Source: an uncultured Myxococcales bacterium
Lineage (GTDB): Bacteria > Myxococcota_A > Polyangia > Polyangiales > Polyangiaceae
DNA: 10,176 nt
Assembly (NCBI GenBank): GCA_937998045.1
Contig: CALKVG010000441.1
Coordinates: 1 to 10,176, forward strand
Reading direction: 5' to 3'
A model generated the notes under the pieces. It was not told the DNA's origin. It searched no databases and saw only the letters and a list, made by a program, of their open reading frames with translations. The translations under genes and the position numbers were made by a program. Shown piece by piece: positions 1-5,901 of the stretch (position 1 is the first letter of the stretch; the number at the start of each line of letters is the position of its first letter).

Positions 1-199
1 TCGATCCGCCGCCCGACGACGAGCTGCCGCTGCCGCCGCCACTCGTACCGCTTCCTGAGCCGGAGCCACCGCTCGACGTCGAACCGCTCCCGGATGACGT
101 GCCGTCGCCGGCAGTGCTCGACGACCCCGCGCAGGAGGTGCTGAGGACGACGTAGGTGAGGACGGCGAGGGCGCCCGGTAGCACGGGTTTCGCGCTCAT
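1..199 (-). CDS. Gly/Ser-rich lipoprotein-like protein, N-terminal part only
   Basis: The minus strand reads open from an ATG at 197-199 to the window edge, giving 66 residues of a longer protein. The start is MSAKPVLPGALAVLTYVVLSTSC: a short basic N-terminus, a hydrophobic stretch and Cys23, followed at once by a Ser/Gly/Thr low-complexity linker (residues about 24-66). This layout is typical of outer-membrane or surface lipoproteins in myxobacteria, where a flexible linker joins the lipidated Cys to a folded domain. The lipobox is imperfect: S20-T21-S22 precede Cys23 and the Leu sits at -4 rather than -3, so lipidation is inferred. No clear Shine-Dalgarno sequence precedes the ATG. The functional domain lies outside the window, so no function can be given. 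Codon periodicity is weak because of the low complexity, but no stop occurs in 199 bases and the signal-like start is convincing. Confidence 0.6.
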   Translation of the reverse strand, partial: MSAKPVLPGALAVLTYVVLSTSCAGSSSTAGDGTSSGSGSTSSGGSGSGSGTSGGGSGSSSSGGGS

Positions 200-319
200 G
201 GGGGCCCATGAGTCCACGAAGCATGCCGAACGGCCGCGGTGTGGGGTGCGGCAGCCCCGGGCGGATTCTTGGCGGCAGCCTGCACGCGAGAGGGATCGCT
301 GCGCAACGATTCGCCTCCT

Positions 320-403
320 GCGTACGACGAAAGCGGCGCGCGGTGGGGCCAGACCGTAGCGGGCGAGCGAAACGCCGTTCCGCATCGGTGTTTCGTCGTG
401 CGC
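320..403. repeat. Separated inverted repeat, 13-nt arms
   Basis: Arms 320-332 (GCGTACGACGAAA) and 391-403 (TTTCGTCGTGCGC) are complementary at 12 of 13 positions, and the odd pair is a G-T wobble. They are separated by 58 nt. The element lies between the lipoprotein-like gene that starts at 199 and the gene that ends at 480, so it falls upstream of the former on the minus strand. It could be a leader structure or chance in GC-rich DNA. No promoter hexamers were recognised in 200-479. Confidence 0.3.
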
Positions 404-433
404 GTCTGCGACGCACATCAGGAGGAGGTGCCA

Positions 434-457
434 GGGAGCCGGCTCTCGCCGGCGCCC
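434..457 (-). terminator. GC-rich hairpin after the LGFSS-repeat gene, possible terminator
   Basis: Arms 434-443 and 448-457 pair at 9 of 10 positions around a TCTC loop (core GCCGGC/GCCGGC). The hairpin begins 22 nt past the stop codon of the minus-strand gene ending at 480. No T-run follows on the minus strand, so it is not a canonical intrinsic terminator. Position and stem strength are the only support. Confidence 0.4.
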
Positions 458-479
458 CGGCACCGTCACCGGTCCCCGA

Positions 480-1076
480 TCACCAGAACCAGCCGCCCAA
501 ACCGAGGCCGCCGAAGCCCAGGCTGCTGAAGCCCAGGCTGCTGAAGCCCAGGCTGCTGAAGCCCAGGCCGCCGCAGCCCAGGCCACAGCCCAGCCCGAAG
601 CCCACGCCAAACGCGCCCGGGAAGCCGAAGGCCCCGAAGCCACCAAAGCCGGCCATCCCCGGCCAGCCCCACGCGGCGAGCTGCGCCTGCGCCGTCTTCC
701 CGACCTTCTCCGCGGCCGGTGGCTGAACCGCCGCCGCGCGCTGCTCGGGCGTCATCTGCGCGGCGAGCTTCTCGCCCGTCGTGAGGATCTGGTCGATGTG
801 GGCCTGGACCTTCGGACGCGCCTCTTCAGGGAACGCCTGGATCACGTCGTCGATCGGCAGAGCGCTGCGATCGATCTTGCCCTGAACGAACTGATCGTCG
901 AATGCCTTCTCGAGCTTCAGCGTCGTGTCGGCGACCCGATCTTGCCCCGTGCTCTGGGATGCGGTGGCGGGTTCCGCCTGGGGCTCGGCGCTCGCTGCGG
1001 CCGGGACGAGCCCGACGCCGAGCACGATGGCTGCGAGGACGGGCGTGTACTTCGGGTTCATGTACTTCGTTTTCAT
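480..1076 (-). CDS. Secreted protein with Gly/Phe/Leu-rich C-terminal repeat tail, unknown function
   Basis: This is a 198-residue protein that I do not recognise. Residues 1-30 form a Sec-type signal peptide (hydrophobic core TPVLAAIVLGVGLVPAAA, cleavage likely after ASA-30), so the mature protein is exported. Residues 31-135 are polar and probably helical, with an MTPEQRAA segment (108-115) that recalls the LTxxQ motifs of small periplasmic proteins. That resemblance is weak. Residues 137-198 are rich in Gly, Phe and Leu: GFGGFGAFGFPGAFGVGF, then two Cys (164, 168) in GCGLGC, then LGFSS three times, LGFGG, and a terminal GGWFW. An SD-like GGAG lies 7 nt before the ATG and supports this start; the in-frame ATG at Met6 is the alternative. 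The tail suggests a self-associating or surface-coating segment (inference). A RiPP-like precursor is a remote alternative, and no maturase is present in the window. Confidence 0.75.
   Translation of the reverse strand: MKTKYMNPKYTPVLAAIVLGVGLVPAAASAEPQAEPATASQSTGQDRVADTTLKLEKAFDDQFVQGKIDRSALPIDDVIQAFPEEARPKVQAHIDQILTTGEKLAAQMTPEQRAAAVQPPAAEKVGKTAQAQLAAWGWPGMAGFGGFGAFGFPGAFGVGFGLGCGLGCGGLGFSSLGFSSLGFSSLGFGGLGLGGWFW
513..572 (-). repeat. 15-bp tandem repeat encoding LGFSS units
   Basis: Three identical 15-bp units (plus strand GAAGCCCAGGCTGCT) start at 513, 528 and 543. A fourth copy at 558-572 differs by two bases (CT to CC at units' ends, giving GCC), and a more diverged copy precedes at 498-512. 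They lie in frame inside the minus-strand gene 480-1076 and encode pentapeptides of the LGFSS/LGFGG type. The identity at nucleotide level suggests recent slippage expansion. Confidence 0.85.
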
Positions 1077-1083
1077 GATGTGT

Positions 1084-1087
1084 CTCC
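1084..1087 (-). promoter_or_regulatory. Ribosome binding site of the LGFSS-repeat gene
   Basis: The minus strand reads GGAG, then 7 nt of spacer (1083-1077), then the ATG at 1076. This favours Met1 over the in-frame Met6. Confidence 0.6.
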
Positions 1088-1186
1088 GTTTCGTTGGAAG
1101 TGGCCCCCACCTCCGGTCGGGCAGCTACAGCACGCAACGAGCCACGGAAGCCCGGTCGATGGGTGCCAGCGGTCCGCTTGCCCTAC

Positions 1187-1220
1187 CGTCGAGCACCACG
1201 ACGCAGCGTGTTGCTCGACG
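1187..1220. repeat. Strong inverted repeat upstream of the LGFSS-repeat gene
   Basis: Arms 1187-1195 (CGTCGAGCA) and 1212-1220 (TGCTCGACG) are a perfect 9-bp inverted repeat. After one mismatch the pairing continues with 1197-1200/1207-1210, leaving a 6-nt loop. The element lies about 110 nt before the start of the minus-strand gene at 1076 and about 146 nt past the end of the gene at 1366. It could be a leader structure, a protein-binding site or a late terminator. The rest of 1077-1365 shows only further GC-rich short inverted repeats and no convincing gene. Confidence 0.5.
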
Positions 1221-1323
1221 ATCGCGAAGCGGCTGGACAGCGCCGGCGTCGGCGCCGGCTCCGGCGGCGCGGCGCCTGGGCAGCCCTCGTGTAGAGACGC
1301 GCGGCCCGGAGCGTGTGGCGTAG

Positions 1324-1345
1324 GGGTCGCGGCCGCGGTCGACCC
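1324..1345 (-). terminator. Possible terminator hairpin after the small lipoprotein gene
   Basis: GGGTCG (1324-1329) and CGACCC (1340-1345) form a 6-bp stem about 20 nt past the minus-strand stop at 1366. The loop is itself palindromic (contains GCGGCCGC). No T-run follows, so this is a weak call. Confidence 0.25.
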
Positions 1346-1365
1346 TCCGCTTTAGCCGGCGCGGA

Positions 1366-1773
1366 TCAGCGGGTCGAGAGGGTCTCCGACGGCCGGTAGA
1401 GCGTCACCCCGCGATGCACCGCCATGTTCTGGAAGTCAGGCGGATGCCATTCCACGCGCGCGAGTACCGTCGCCGGGCCGAACGCCTGGACTGTCGTCGA
1501 ATACATCGGGTGACTCGTCGGGTCGTGCAGGATCGTGACCGCCCACGACGTCATGGCCGGCGTTACGGCCGACTGCTGCATAAGCTGCCAGCCGGCCGGA
1601 ACGGGCGGATTGTCGGCGACGTTGGGGGTCATGGGATCGCGGCCAGCGTTCTTTGCACCGAGGGAGCCGGCGGCGTTCGACGGGGGGCCGCGGCGCGCTG
1701 CGCACGCAGCGGTCGAAGCCACGCCAAGGAGCACGAGGAGGAGTGGAGCGAGGGAGCGGGGCAACATCAGCAT
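1366..1773 (-). CDS. Small lipoprotein-like exported protein, unknown function
   Basis: This is a 135-residue protein with a clear export signal: MLMLPRSLAP, then the hydrophobic LLLVLLGVAS, then T21-A22-A23-Cys24. Cys24 can be read as a relaxed lipobox (Thr at -3), or signal peptidase I may cut near ACA-25. Residues 25-58 are a Gly/Pro/Asn-rich linker. Residues 60-135 look like a compact folded domain with GWQLMQQ, SWAVTILHD, ARVEWHPPDFQNMAVHRGVTLY. I recognise no family. It is transcribed away from the ABC importer genes, and the 71-bp divergent spacer carries a strong hairpin and an AT-rich hexamer. The start codon choice rests on the signal peptide; an in-frame second ATG (Met3) is equally possible because no good SD sequence is visible. 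Confidence 0.7.
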   Translation of the reverse strand: MLMLPRSLAPLLLVLLGVASTAACAARRGPPSNAAGSLGAKNAGRDPMTPNVADNPPVPAGWQLMQQSAVTPAMTSWAVTILHDPTSHPMYSTTVQAFGPATVLARVEWHPPDFQNMAVHRGVTLYRPSETLSTR

Positions 1774-1778
1774 GCTAC

Positions 1779-1802
1779 TCGACTTCGCGTGAGCGAAGTC
1801 GG
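1779..1802. repeat. Perfect hairpin in the divergent promoter region
   Basis: GACTTCGC (1781-1788) and GCGAAGTC (1793-1800) pair perfectly around GTGA. The pair C1780-G1801 and the wobble T1779-G1802 extend the stem to 10. It starts 6 nt before the minus-strand ATG at 1773, so it would sit in that gene's 5' leader or act as an operator for the divergent pair. The AT-rich hexamer at 1813-1818 (TAATAT on the minus strand, 4 of 6 matches to TATAAT) may be a -10 box, but no -35 was found. Confidence 0.45.
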
Positions 1803-1835
1803 TCGCGAAGCGATATTAGGCTCCGTCTACGCGGC

Positions 1836-1841
1836 GGAGGG
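1836..1841 (+). promoter_or_regulatory. Ribosome binding site that fixes the ABC ATPase start
   Basis: GGAGGG ends 3 nt before GTG 1845-1847. The frame is open for a further 64 codons upstream, but that stretch overlaps the divergent gene and encodes Arg/Ser-rich sequence, so the GTG is the chosen start. Confidence 0.6.
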
Positions 1842-1844
1842 ACC

Positions 1845-2567
1845 GTGATCGAGCTCGATGGCGTGGAAAAGTCGTACGGCGGACGCACAGTCCTGGGTCC
1901 GCTGACGCTCGGGGTGGCTGCCGGCAGTCGCCTGGCGATCGTCGGACCCAGCGGCTGCGGCAAGTCGACTCTTCTTCGGCTCGTCCTCGGCCTCGTTCGG
2001 CCCGATCGGGGCCAGGTATCGGTGGCGGGCGAGGTCGTCCGTCTCGAAACCCGGCGCGCGCTCCGCAAGCGAATCGGGTACGTCGTGCAGGAGGGGGGCC
2101 TCTTCCCGCACCTCACCGCCGAGCACAACGTCACGCTCGTGGCGCGGACACTCGGCTGGGACGACGCGCGCGTGAACGAGCGCGTGGCGCTCCTCACCGA
2201 GATGATGGGGCTCGAACGCGACGCGCTGTCGCGCTGGCCGGCGCAGCTGAGCGGCGGCCAACGCCAGCGGGTGGGCGTCATGCGGGCGCTGATGCTCGAC
2301 CCGCAGGTCCTCCTTCTCGACGAACCCCTGGGCGCCCTCGATCCGGTCACGCGAGGTCGGCTCCAGCGCGAGCTCGGCTCGCTCTTCCGCAGGCTCGGCA
2401 AGACTGTGGTCCTCGTCACCCACGACATCGCCGAGGCGGCCCTGCTCGCCGAGGAGACCGCCGTCCTGCGGCAAGGGCAGCTGGTCCAGCGCGGGAACAT
2501 CGAGGCCATGGCGCGGGCGCCGGCGGACGCCTTCGTGCGCGAGCTGATCGCGTCGAGACACCCATGA
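1845..2567 (+). CDS. ABC transporter ATP-binding protein, quaternary-amine/osmoprotectant type without CBS domains
   Basis: This 240-residue ATPase powers the importer whose binding protein and permease are encoded immediately downstream. All nucleotide-binding motifs are intact: Walker A GPSGCGKST (34-42), Q-loop Gln82, signature LSGGQ (135-139), Walker B VLLLDEP (155-161) with catalytic Glu160, D-loop through Asp166, and switch His193. The start is a GTG chosen for its SD sequence and because the protein then begins MIELDGVEKSYGG, as the family does. The sequence resembles ProV/OpuCA/OsmV ATPases, but it ends at residue 240, right after the core domain. OpuCA, ProV and OsmV carry an extra C-terminal region with CBS domains that takes part in ionic-strength control, and this protein has none. 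The stop overlaps the next ATG (ATGA), so the two genes form a translationally coupled operon. The function as an ATPase is certain; the substrate class is inferred from the partner. Confidence 0.92.
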   Translation: MIELDGVEKSYGGRTVLGPLTLGVAAGSRLAIVGPSGCGKSTLLRLVLGLVRPDRGQVSVAGEVVRLETRRALRKRIGYVVQEGGLFPHLTAEHNVTLVARTLGWDDARVNERVALLTEMMGLERDALSRWPAQLSGGQRQRVGVMRALMLDPQVLLLDEPLGALDPVTRGRLQRELGSLFRRLGKTVVLVTHDIAEAALLAEETAVLRQGQLVQRGNIEAMARAPADAFVRELIASRHP

Positions 2568-4066
2568 GGGGGGCGGGGGTCATCGCCGTGGCCGTGGCCG
2601 TCGCCTGCGCGCTCTTTGCGTTCCCGGCGGCGGCGGCGCAGGAGCGGATCGTGGTCGGCTCCAAGGCGTTTCCCGAGTCGTGGATCCTCGGCGAGGCGAT
2701 GGCCGCGCTGGCGCGGGCTGCGCAGGTGGAGGCGAACCACAGAGCGAACCTCGGCGGGACCGAGATCGTCGCGGAGGCAGCGCGTACGGGGGCGATCGAC
2801 GCGTATCCCGAGTACACCGGCACGCTGCGCGAGGTCGTGCTCCACTCGCGGTCCGCGACGATCGGCGAGCTCCGCGCGCGCCTCGCTCGCGACGGGCTGG
2901 GCGTCACCGATAGCCTCGGCTTCGACGACTCGTACGCGCTCGCGGTGTCGTCCGCCGTCGCCGCGCGGGACGCGATCGCGTCGCTCTCGGACGCCGCGGG
3001 CCACCCGGAGCTCCGCGCGGCGTTCACGCACGAGTTCCTCGGGCGGGGCGACGGCTGGCCGGGGCTCCGCTCGGCCTACGGTCTGCGCTTCGCCGAGGTG
3101 CGCGGAGTCGCGCACGAGCTCGCGTTCGAGGCGCTCGCCGCGGGACAGGCCGACGTCGTCGACGTGTACACGACCGATCCTCAGATCGCCCGGCTCGGCC
3201 TTCGCGTGCTCGCCGACGACCGCGGCTTCTTCCCCACGTACGAGGCCGTCGTCGTGTACCGGCTCGACCTGGAGACCCGCGCGCCGAACGCGATCGCGGC
3301 CATCCGGCGACTCGTCGGAACGATCGATCGCGCGACGATGGCGCGCGCGAACGCGGCGGTTGCCGACCACGTCGCCGTCGACGCCGCTGCGCGCGACTTG
3401 TTGCGCAGCGCGCTGGGCGGCGAGGTCCCCACGGAAGGCGCGGAGGAGGAGAGCACGGCGCGCGACGTCATGCGGCACGTGCTCCTCGTGGCCGTGTCGC
3501 TCGCCGGGTCCATCGCGGTCGGCCTTCCGCTCGGAATCCTGGCGGCGCGACGCCGGCGCGCCGCGGCCGCTGCGCTGGCGACCGCGGGCATCGTCCAGAC
3601 GATTCCGTCGCTCGCTCTCCTCGCGCTCCTCATTCCGTTCTTCGGCATCGGCGTCCGGCCCGCCATCGCGGCGCTCTTCCTCTACGGCCTCTTGCCCATC
3701 GTGCAGGGGGCCTACACGGGGCTGACGACGATCCCCGCGCACCTGGCCGAAGCGGCGGAGGCGCTCGGCCTGTCCCCGACCACCAAGCTGCTGCGGATCG
3801 AGCTGCCGCTGGCGTTGCCGGCGATCCTGGCGGGAGTTCGCACGAGCGCCGTCATCGGCGTCGGGACGGCGACGATCGCCGCGCTCGTCGGCGCCGGGGG
3901 GCTGGGCGATCCTATTTTGCGTGGCATCACGCTCCGCAGCACGCCGCTCATCTTGTCGGGCGCGGTGCCGGCCGCCTTGCTCGCGGTCGTCGTGCAAGGC
4001 GTATTCTCGGTCCTCGAGAAATGCGTCGTTTCCAAGGGACTCACGCTGAGAACGCACGTCGAGTGA
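2564..4066 (+). CDS. Fused substrate-binding protein-permease of a glycine betaine/choline-type (OpuC/OsmX-like) ABC importer
   Basis: This is a 500-residue fusion. Residues 1-25 are a signal or membrane anchor. Residues 28-290 are an OpuAC-type (PF04069-like) binding domain with VGSKAFPESWILGE (31-44), the family hallmark YPEYTGT (81-87), SYALAV (123-128), VDVYTTD (199-205) and FFPTYEAVVV (222-231). Tyr84, Tyr124, Tyr202 and Tyr226 sit where the aromatic cage for trimethylammonium ligands is found in OpuC-type proteins. The usual EQ after the GSKxF motif is ES here. A charged linker (about 291-300) leads to the permease, residues 303-490, with about five membrane segments and the cytoplasmic EAA loop EAAEALGLSPTTKLLRIELPL (396-416), which contacts the ATPase. 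In many fused members of this class the permease comes first; here the binding domain does. The gene overlaps the ATPase gene by 4 bp. Likely substrates are betaine, choline, carnitine or ergothioneine, and the sequence alone does not decide between them. Confidence 0.9.
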   Translation: MRGAGVIAVAVAVACALFAFPAAAAQERIVVGSKAFPESWILGEAMAALARAAQVEANHRANLGGTEIVAEAARTGAIDAYPEYTGTLREVVLHSRSATIGELRARLARDGLGVTDSLGFDDSYALAVSSAVAARDAIASLSDAAGHPELRAAFTHEFLGRGDGWPGLRSAYGLRFAEVRGVAHELAFEALAAGQADVVDVYTTDPQIARLGLRVLADDRGFFPTYEAVVVYRLDLETRAPNAIAAIRRLVGTIDRATMARANAAVADHVAVDAAARDLLRSALGGEVPTEGAEEESTARDVMRHVLLVAVSLAGSIAVGLPLGILAARRRRAAAAALATAGIVQTIPSLALLALLIPFFGIGVRPAIAALFLYGLLPIVQGAYTGLTTIPAHLAEAAEALGLSPTTKLLRIELPLALPAILAGVRTSAVIGVGTATIAALVGAGGLGDPILRGITLRSTPLILSGAVPAALLAVVVQGVFSVLEKCVVSKGLTLRTHVE

Positions 4067-4113
4067 GGGTTCGAGCTGCGCGACGTTAACGCGATCGGGT
4101 ATCGTGCGATGAG

Positions 4114-5565
4114 ATGAAGATCCCCGTGTTCGTCGGCGGCCAGGCGGGGAAACTGATTCTCACCGGGACGCTGTCCGCGCAGGAGATCATCGCGGCCCTC
4201 CGCGTCGAAGCGATGACCGTGAACCCGAACGCGCAGCGCTCGCTCGCGCGCGGCGCGGGCAAGGAGTCGACGAAGGAGCTGCTCGAGGACGACCGCGCGC
4301 ACAAGACGCCGCGCATGCGCGAGCTCGTGGCGTTCTACCTGCGAGTCATGGAGAGCGTGGAGCAGGGGGACAACCGGCAAGGGTTCCTCGGCGCCGTCCA
4401 GCTGGTCATTCCGGAGCGCTTCGGGCGCGCCCGCCTGCGGTTCGCCGAGGAGCAGGGAGCGGCCCACGGCGGACTCGCGGTCGCGATGAGCGCCCTCGCG
4501 AACCGGCACTTCGCCACGCTCGAGGCGGACCCGCCGATGGGCGAGGCCGTCTTCCACATCGGCGACGGGCAGGGTCGCTGCTTCGCGTTCTTCTCGTTTC
4601 ATCGCGCGGTGGCCGACGCGATCCGCGATCGCAAGCAGAGCATCAAGCGAATGGAGGCGCCCGATCCGGCGGCCGAACGCGATCTCGCGCGCCTGGAGGC
4701 CCTGCGCGAGCGCGTCCAGCGCTTCCTCTCGGAGACGGACGTGGCGTTCGTCTGCTACGCGAGCCACGTCCTGGAGGACGGCCGCGTCGTCGGCCTCGCC
4801 GAAGACGCGGAGCGGCGCCTCTACATCGAGAGCAACGCGCTCAACTCGCAGGCCACCAAGGAAGAGATCCTGAAGTACGAGTCGTTCTCTCCGGTCGTGC
4901 GACTGCTCCAGGAGGACCGGGCCGACGTGCAGAACCTCTGGATGGATCCGGAGTTCATCGAGGAAGACTCGAAGACCATCGGCAGAGCGAGCTCCAAGCT
5001 TTTCACGCTGTCGGCGCTCATGCAGGCGTACAGCCTTTCCGCGCTGGGGGACGGAGATCCCATATCGAACCCGGACGCGGGCATGTTCCGCAAGGTCGCG
5101 GACCGCGGGGAATTCGTGCGCACCTACTGGCGCCGCATCTCGGAGGTCTTCGGCCCCTTGTGGGTGCCCGGAGATCCGGAGCGACCCAGTCAGCTTCTCG
5201 ACGGCGACGCGCGCGCGGCGTACCTCGAGCAGCAGCGAACGGCGCGCAACGTGGCGTTCCAGGCGACGTTCCTCCTGGCGCTCGGACGCCTCGGCTTCTT
5301 GCTGGGCGAAACCAGCCACTGGGATGCCACGGACGCCGGACTGGAGAAGCTCGACGCCATCGGCGCGCTCGACTTTCGCGCATACCGCGGCGCCGATCCC
5401 GAGGGGCGCGACCCGGACGCCTACGACGCGACGTGGGCTCGAACGATCATGAAGCCGCGCGTCGATCGCCAGAGCGGCGAGATCGACGGCTACGTCTTCG
5501 ACCACTCGTCGGACAAGGTGCGCGCGACCGCGCAGCTGCTGCTCTCGACGCTCGAGAGAGCCTAG
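4114..5565 (+). CDS. DndB-like DGQHR-family protein with variant DGQGR motif
   Basis: This 483-residue soluble protein resembles the DndB/DGQHR-domain family. What I see: an N-terminal part (1-110) ending in a helical RMRELVAFYLRVME and a hydrophobic strand LGAVQLVIP (92-100), then AVFHIGDGQGRCFAFFSF (145-162), a charged helical insert (163-206), a strand AFVCY (211-215), and RRLYIESNALNSQATKEEILKYESFSPVVRLLQE (234-267). The last segment matches the family's conserved segment around an (F/Y)xxxN motif. The motif that names the family is DGQHR; here it is DGQGR (151-155), so the His is lost. The assignment rests on this order of motifs recalled from the family and would need a profile search. 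In the dnd phosphorothioation systems DndB is not a modification enzyme but a regulator; no dndA, C, D, E, F, G or H is in the window. The gene starts 47 nt after the importer. The ATG lacks a clear SD sequence. An accessory regulatory or DNA-interaction role is only an inference. Confidence 0.65.
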   Translation: MKIPVFVGGQAGKLILTGTLSAQEIIAALRVEAMTVNPNAQRSLARGAGKESTKELLEDDRAHKTPRMRELVAFYLRVMESVEQGDNRQGFLGAVQLVIPERFGRARLRFAEEQGAAHGGLAVAMSALANRHFATLEADPPMGEAVFHIGDGQGRCFAFFSFHRAVADAIRDRKQSIKRMEAPDPAAERDLARLEALRERVQRFLSETDVAFVCYASHVLEDGRVVGLAEDAERRLYIESNALNSQATKEEILKYESFSPVVRLLQEDRADVQNLWMDPEFIEEDSKTIGRASSKLFTLSALMQAYSLSALGDGDPISNPDAGMFRKVADRGEFVRTYWRRISEVFGPLWVPGDPERPSQLLDGDARAAYLEQQRTARNVAFQATFLLALGRLGFLLGETSHWDATDAGLEKLDAIGALDFRAYRGADPEGRDPDAYDATWARTIMKPRVDRQSGEIDGYVFDHSSDKVRATAQLLLSTLERA

Positions 5566-5594
5566 GCGCGGAGCGTAACGTCGACGTCAGCGAA

Positions 5595-5611
5595 CGGTCG
5601 TGACGCGACCG
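5595..5611 (+). terminator. Possible terminator hairpin after the DndB-like gene
   Basis: CGGTCG (5595-5600) and CGACCG (5606-5611) form a perfect 6-bp stem with a TGACG loop, 29 nt after the TAG stop at 5565. No T-run follows. The call rests on position only. Confidence 0.3.
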
Positions 5612-5721
5612 GGAAGTTACCGGACGCGATTCATTCGCTCTGAAGCGCGATCCACAATCTCCAAGATGCGGCCGGTGCACTTTTGGGAGCGGGAGAGCGT
5701 CTACGACGGGCCCGATTCGCT

Positions 5722-5766
5722 CTCCGAGAGGGCTTAGAGAAGCTCTCGGAGGCGTGAGAGAAGCTC
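5722..5766. repeat. Strong hairpin with adjacent direct repeat
   Basis: CTCCGAGAG (5722-5730) and CTCTCGGAG (5743-5751) are a perfect 9-bp inverted repeat. An alternative fold nests GCTT/AAGC (5732-5735/5740-5743) around an AGAG tetraloop. The decamer AGAGAAGCTC occurs at 5736-5745 and again at 5757-5766, 21 bp later. This may be a bidirectional terminator or part of a small repeat element. Confidence 0.55.
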
Positions 5767-5791
5767 CCTCGCGGTGGTCGTACCCGCCAGA

Positions 5792-5901
5792 GCGGGCGGG
5801 GCGTGTTTGGGGGCCGGCCGGAGGCGCCGTCCCGATCGCCCGTAGCGCTATCGGGCCAGAGTACAGCGCCGTAGGCCGGACCCCAAACGCGCCCCGACCG
5901 C
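5792..5901. repeat. About 110-bp imperfect palindrome, REP- or MITE-like
   Basis: Arms 5792-5832 and 5861-5901 (41 nt each) align in antiparallel with 33 Watson-Crick pairs, two G-T wobbles and six mismatches. The outer core is GGGGCGTGTTTGGGG (5798-5812) against CCCCAAACGCGCCCC (5881-5895), followed by CCGGCC/GGCCGG. A separate inner stem CCCGAT/ATCGGG (5831-5836/5850-5855) closes the loop. No transposase lies nearby and no target-site duplication was evident. The element is 37 nt past the end of etfA and about 226 nt past the end of the DndB-like gene. A REP/BIME-like repeat, a miniature inverted-repeat element or a bidirectional terminator are the options; copy number in the genome would separate them. 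Confidence 0.75.

Noticed and set aside
498..572. Tandem repeats considered as a CRISPR array
   Set aside because: The units are 15 bp, directly adjacent without spacers, and in frame within a coding sequence.
208..726. A plus-strand frame with KPRLLKPRLLKPR repeats
   Set aside because: It is the antisense reading of the LGFSS tandem repeats. The minus-strand frame has a signal peptide and an SD sequence, and this one has neither.
1775..4057. A 760-codon open frame on the minus strand opposite the ABC importer genes
   Set aside because: It is antisense to two genes with intact family motifs, and its translation is dominated by Arg, Asp, Glu and Ser with no domain. Long antisense frames are expected at this GC content.
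3712..5505. A 597-codon open frame on the minus strand opposite the DndB-like gene
   Set aside because: The translation is Arg/Ala/Val-rich without recognisable motifs, and it crosses the boundary between two plus-strand genes. The plus-strand frame carries the recognisable protein.
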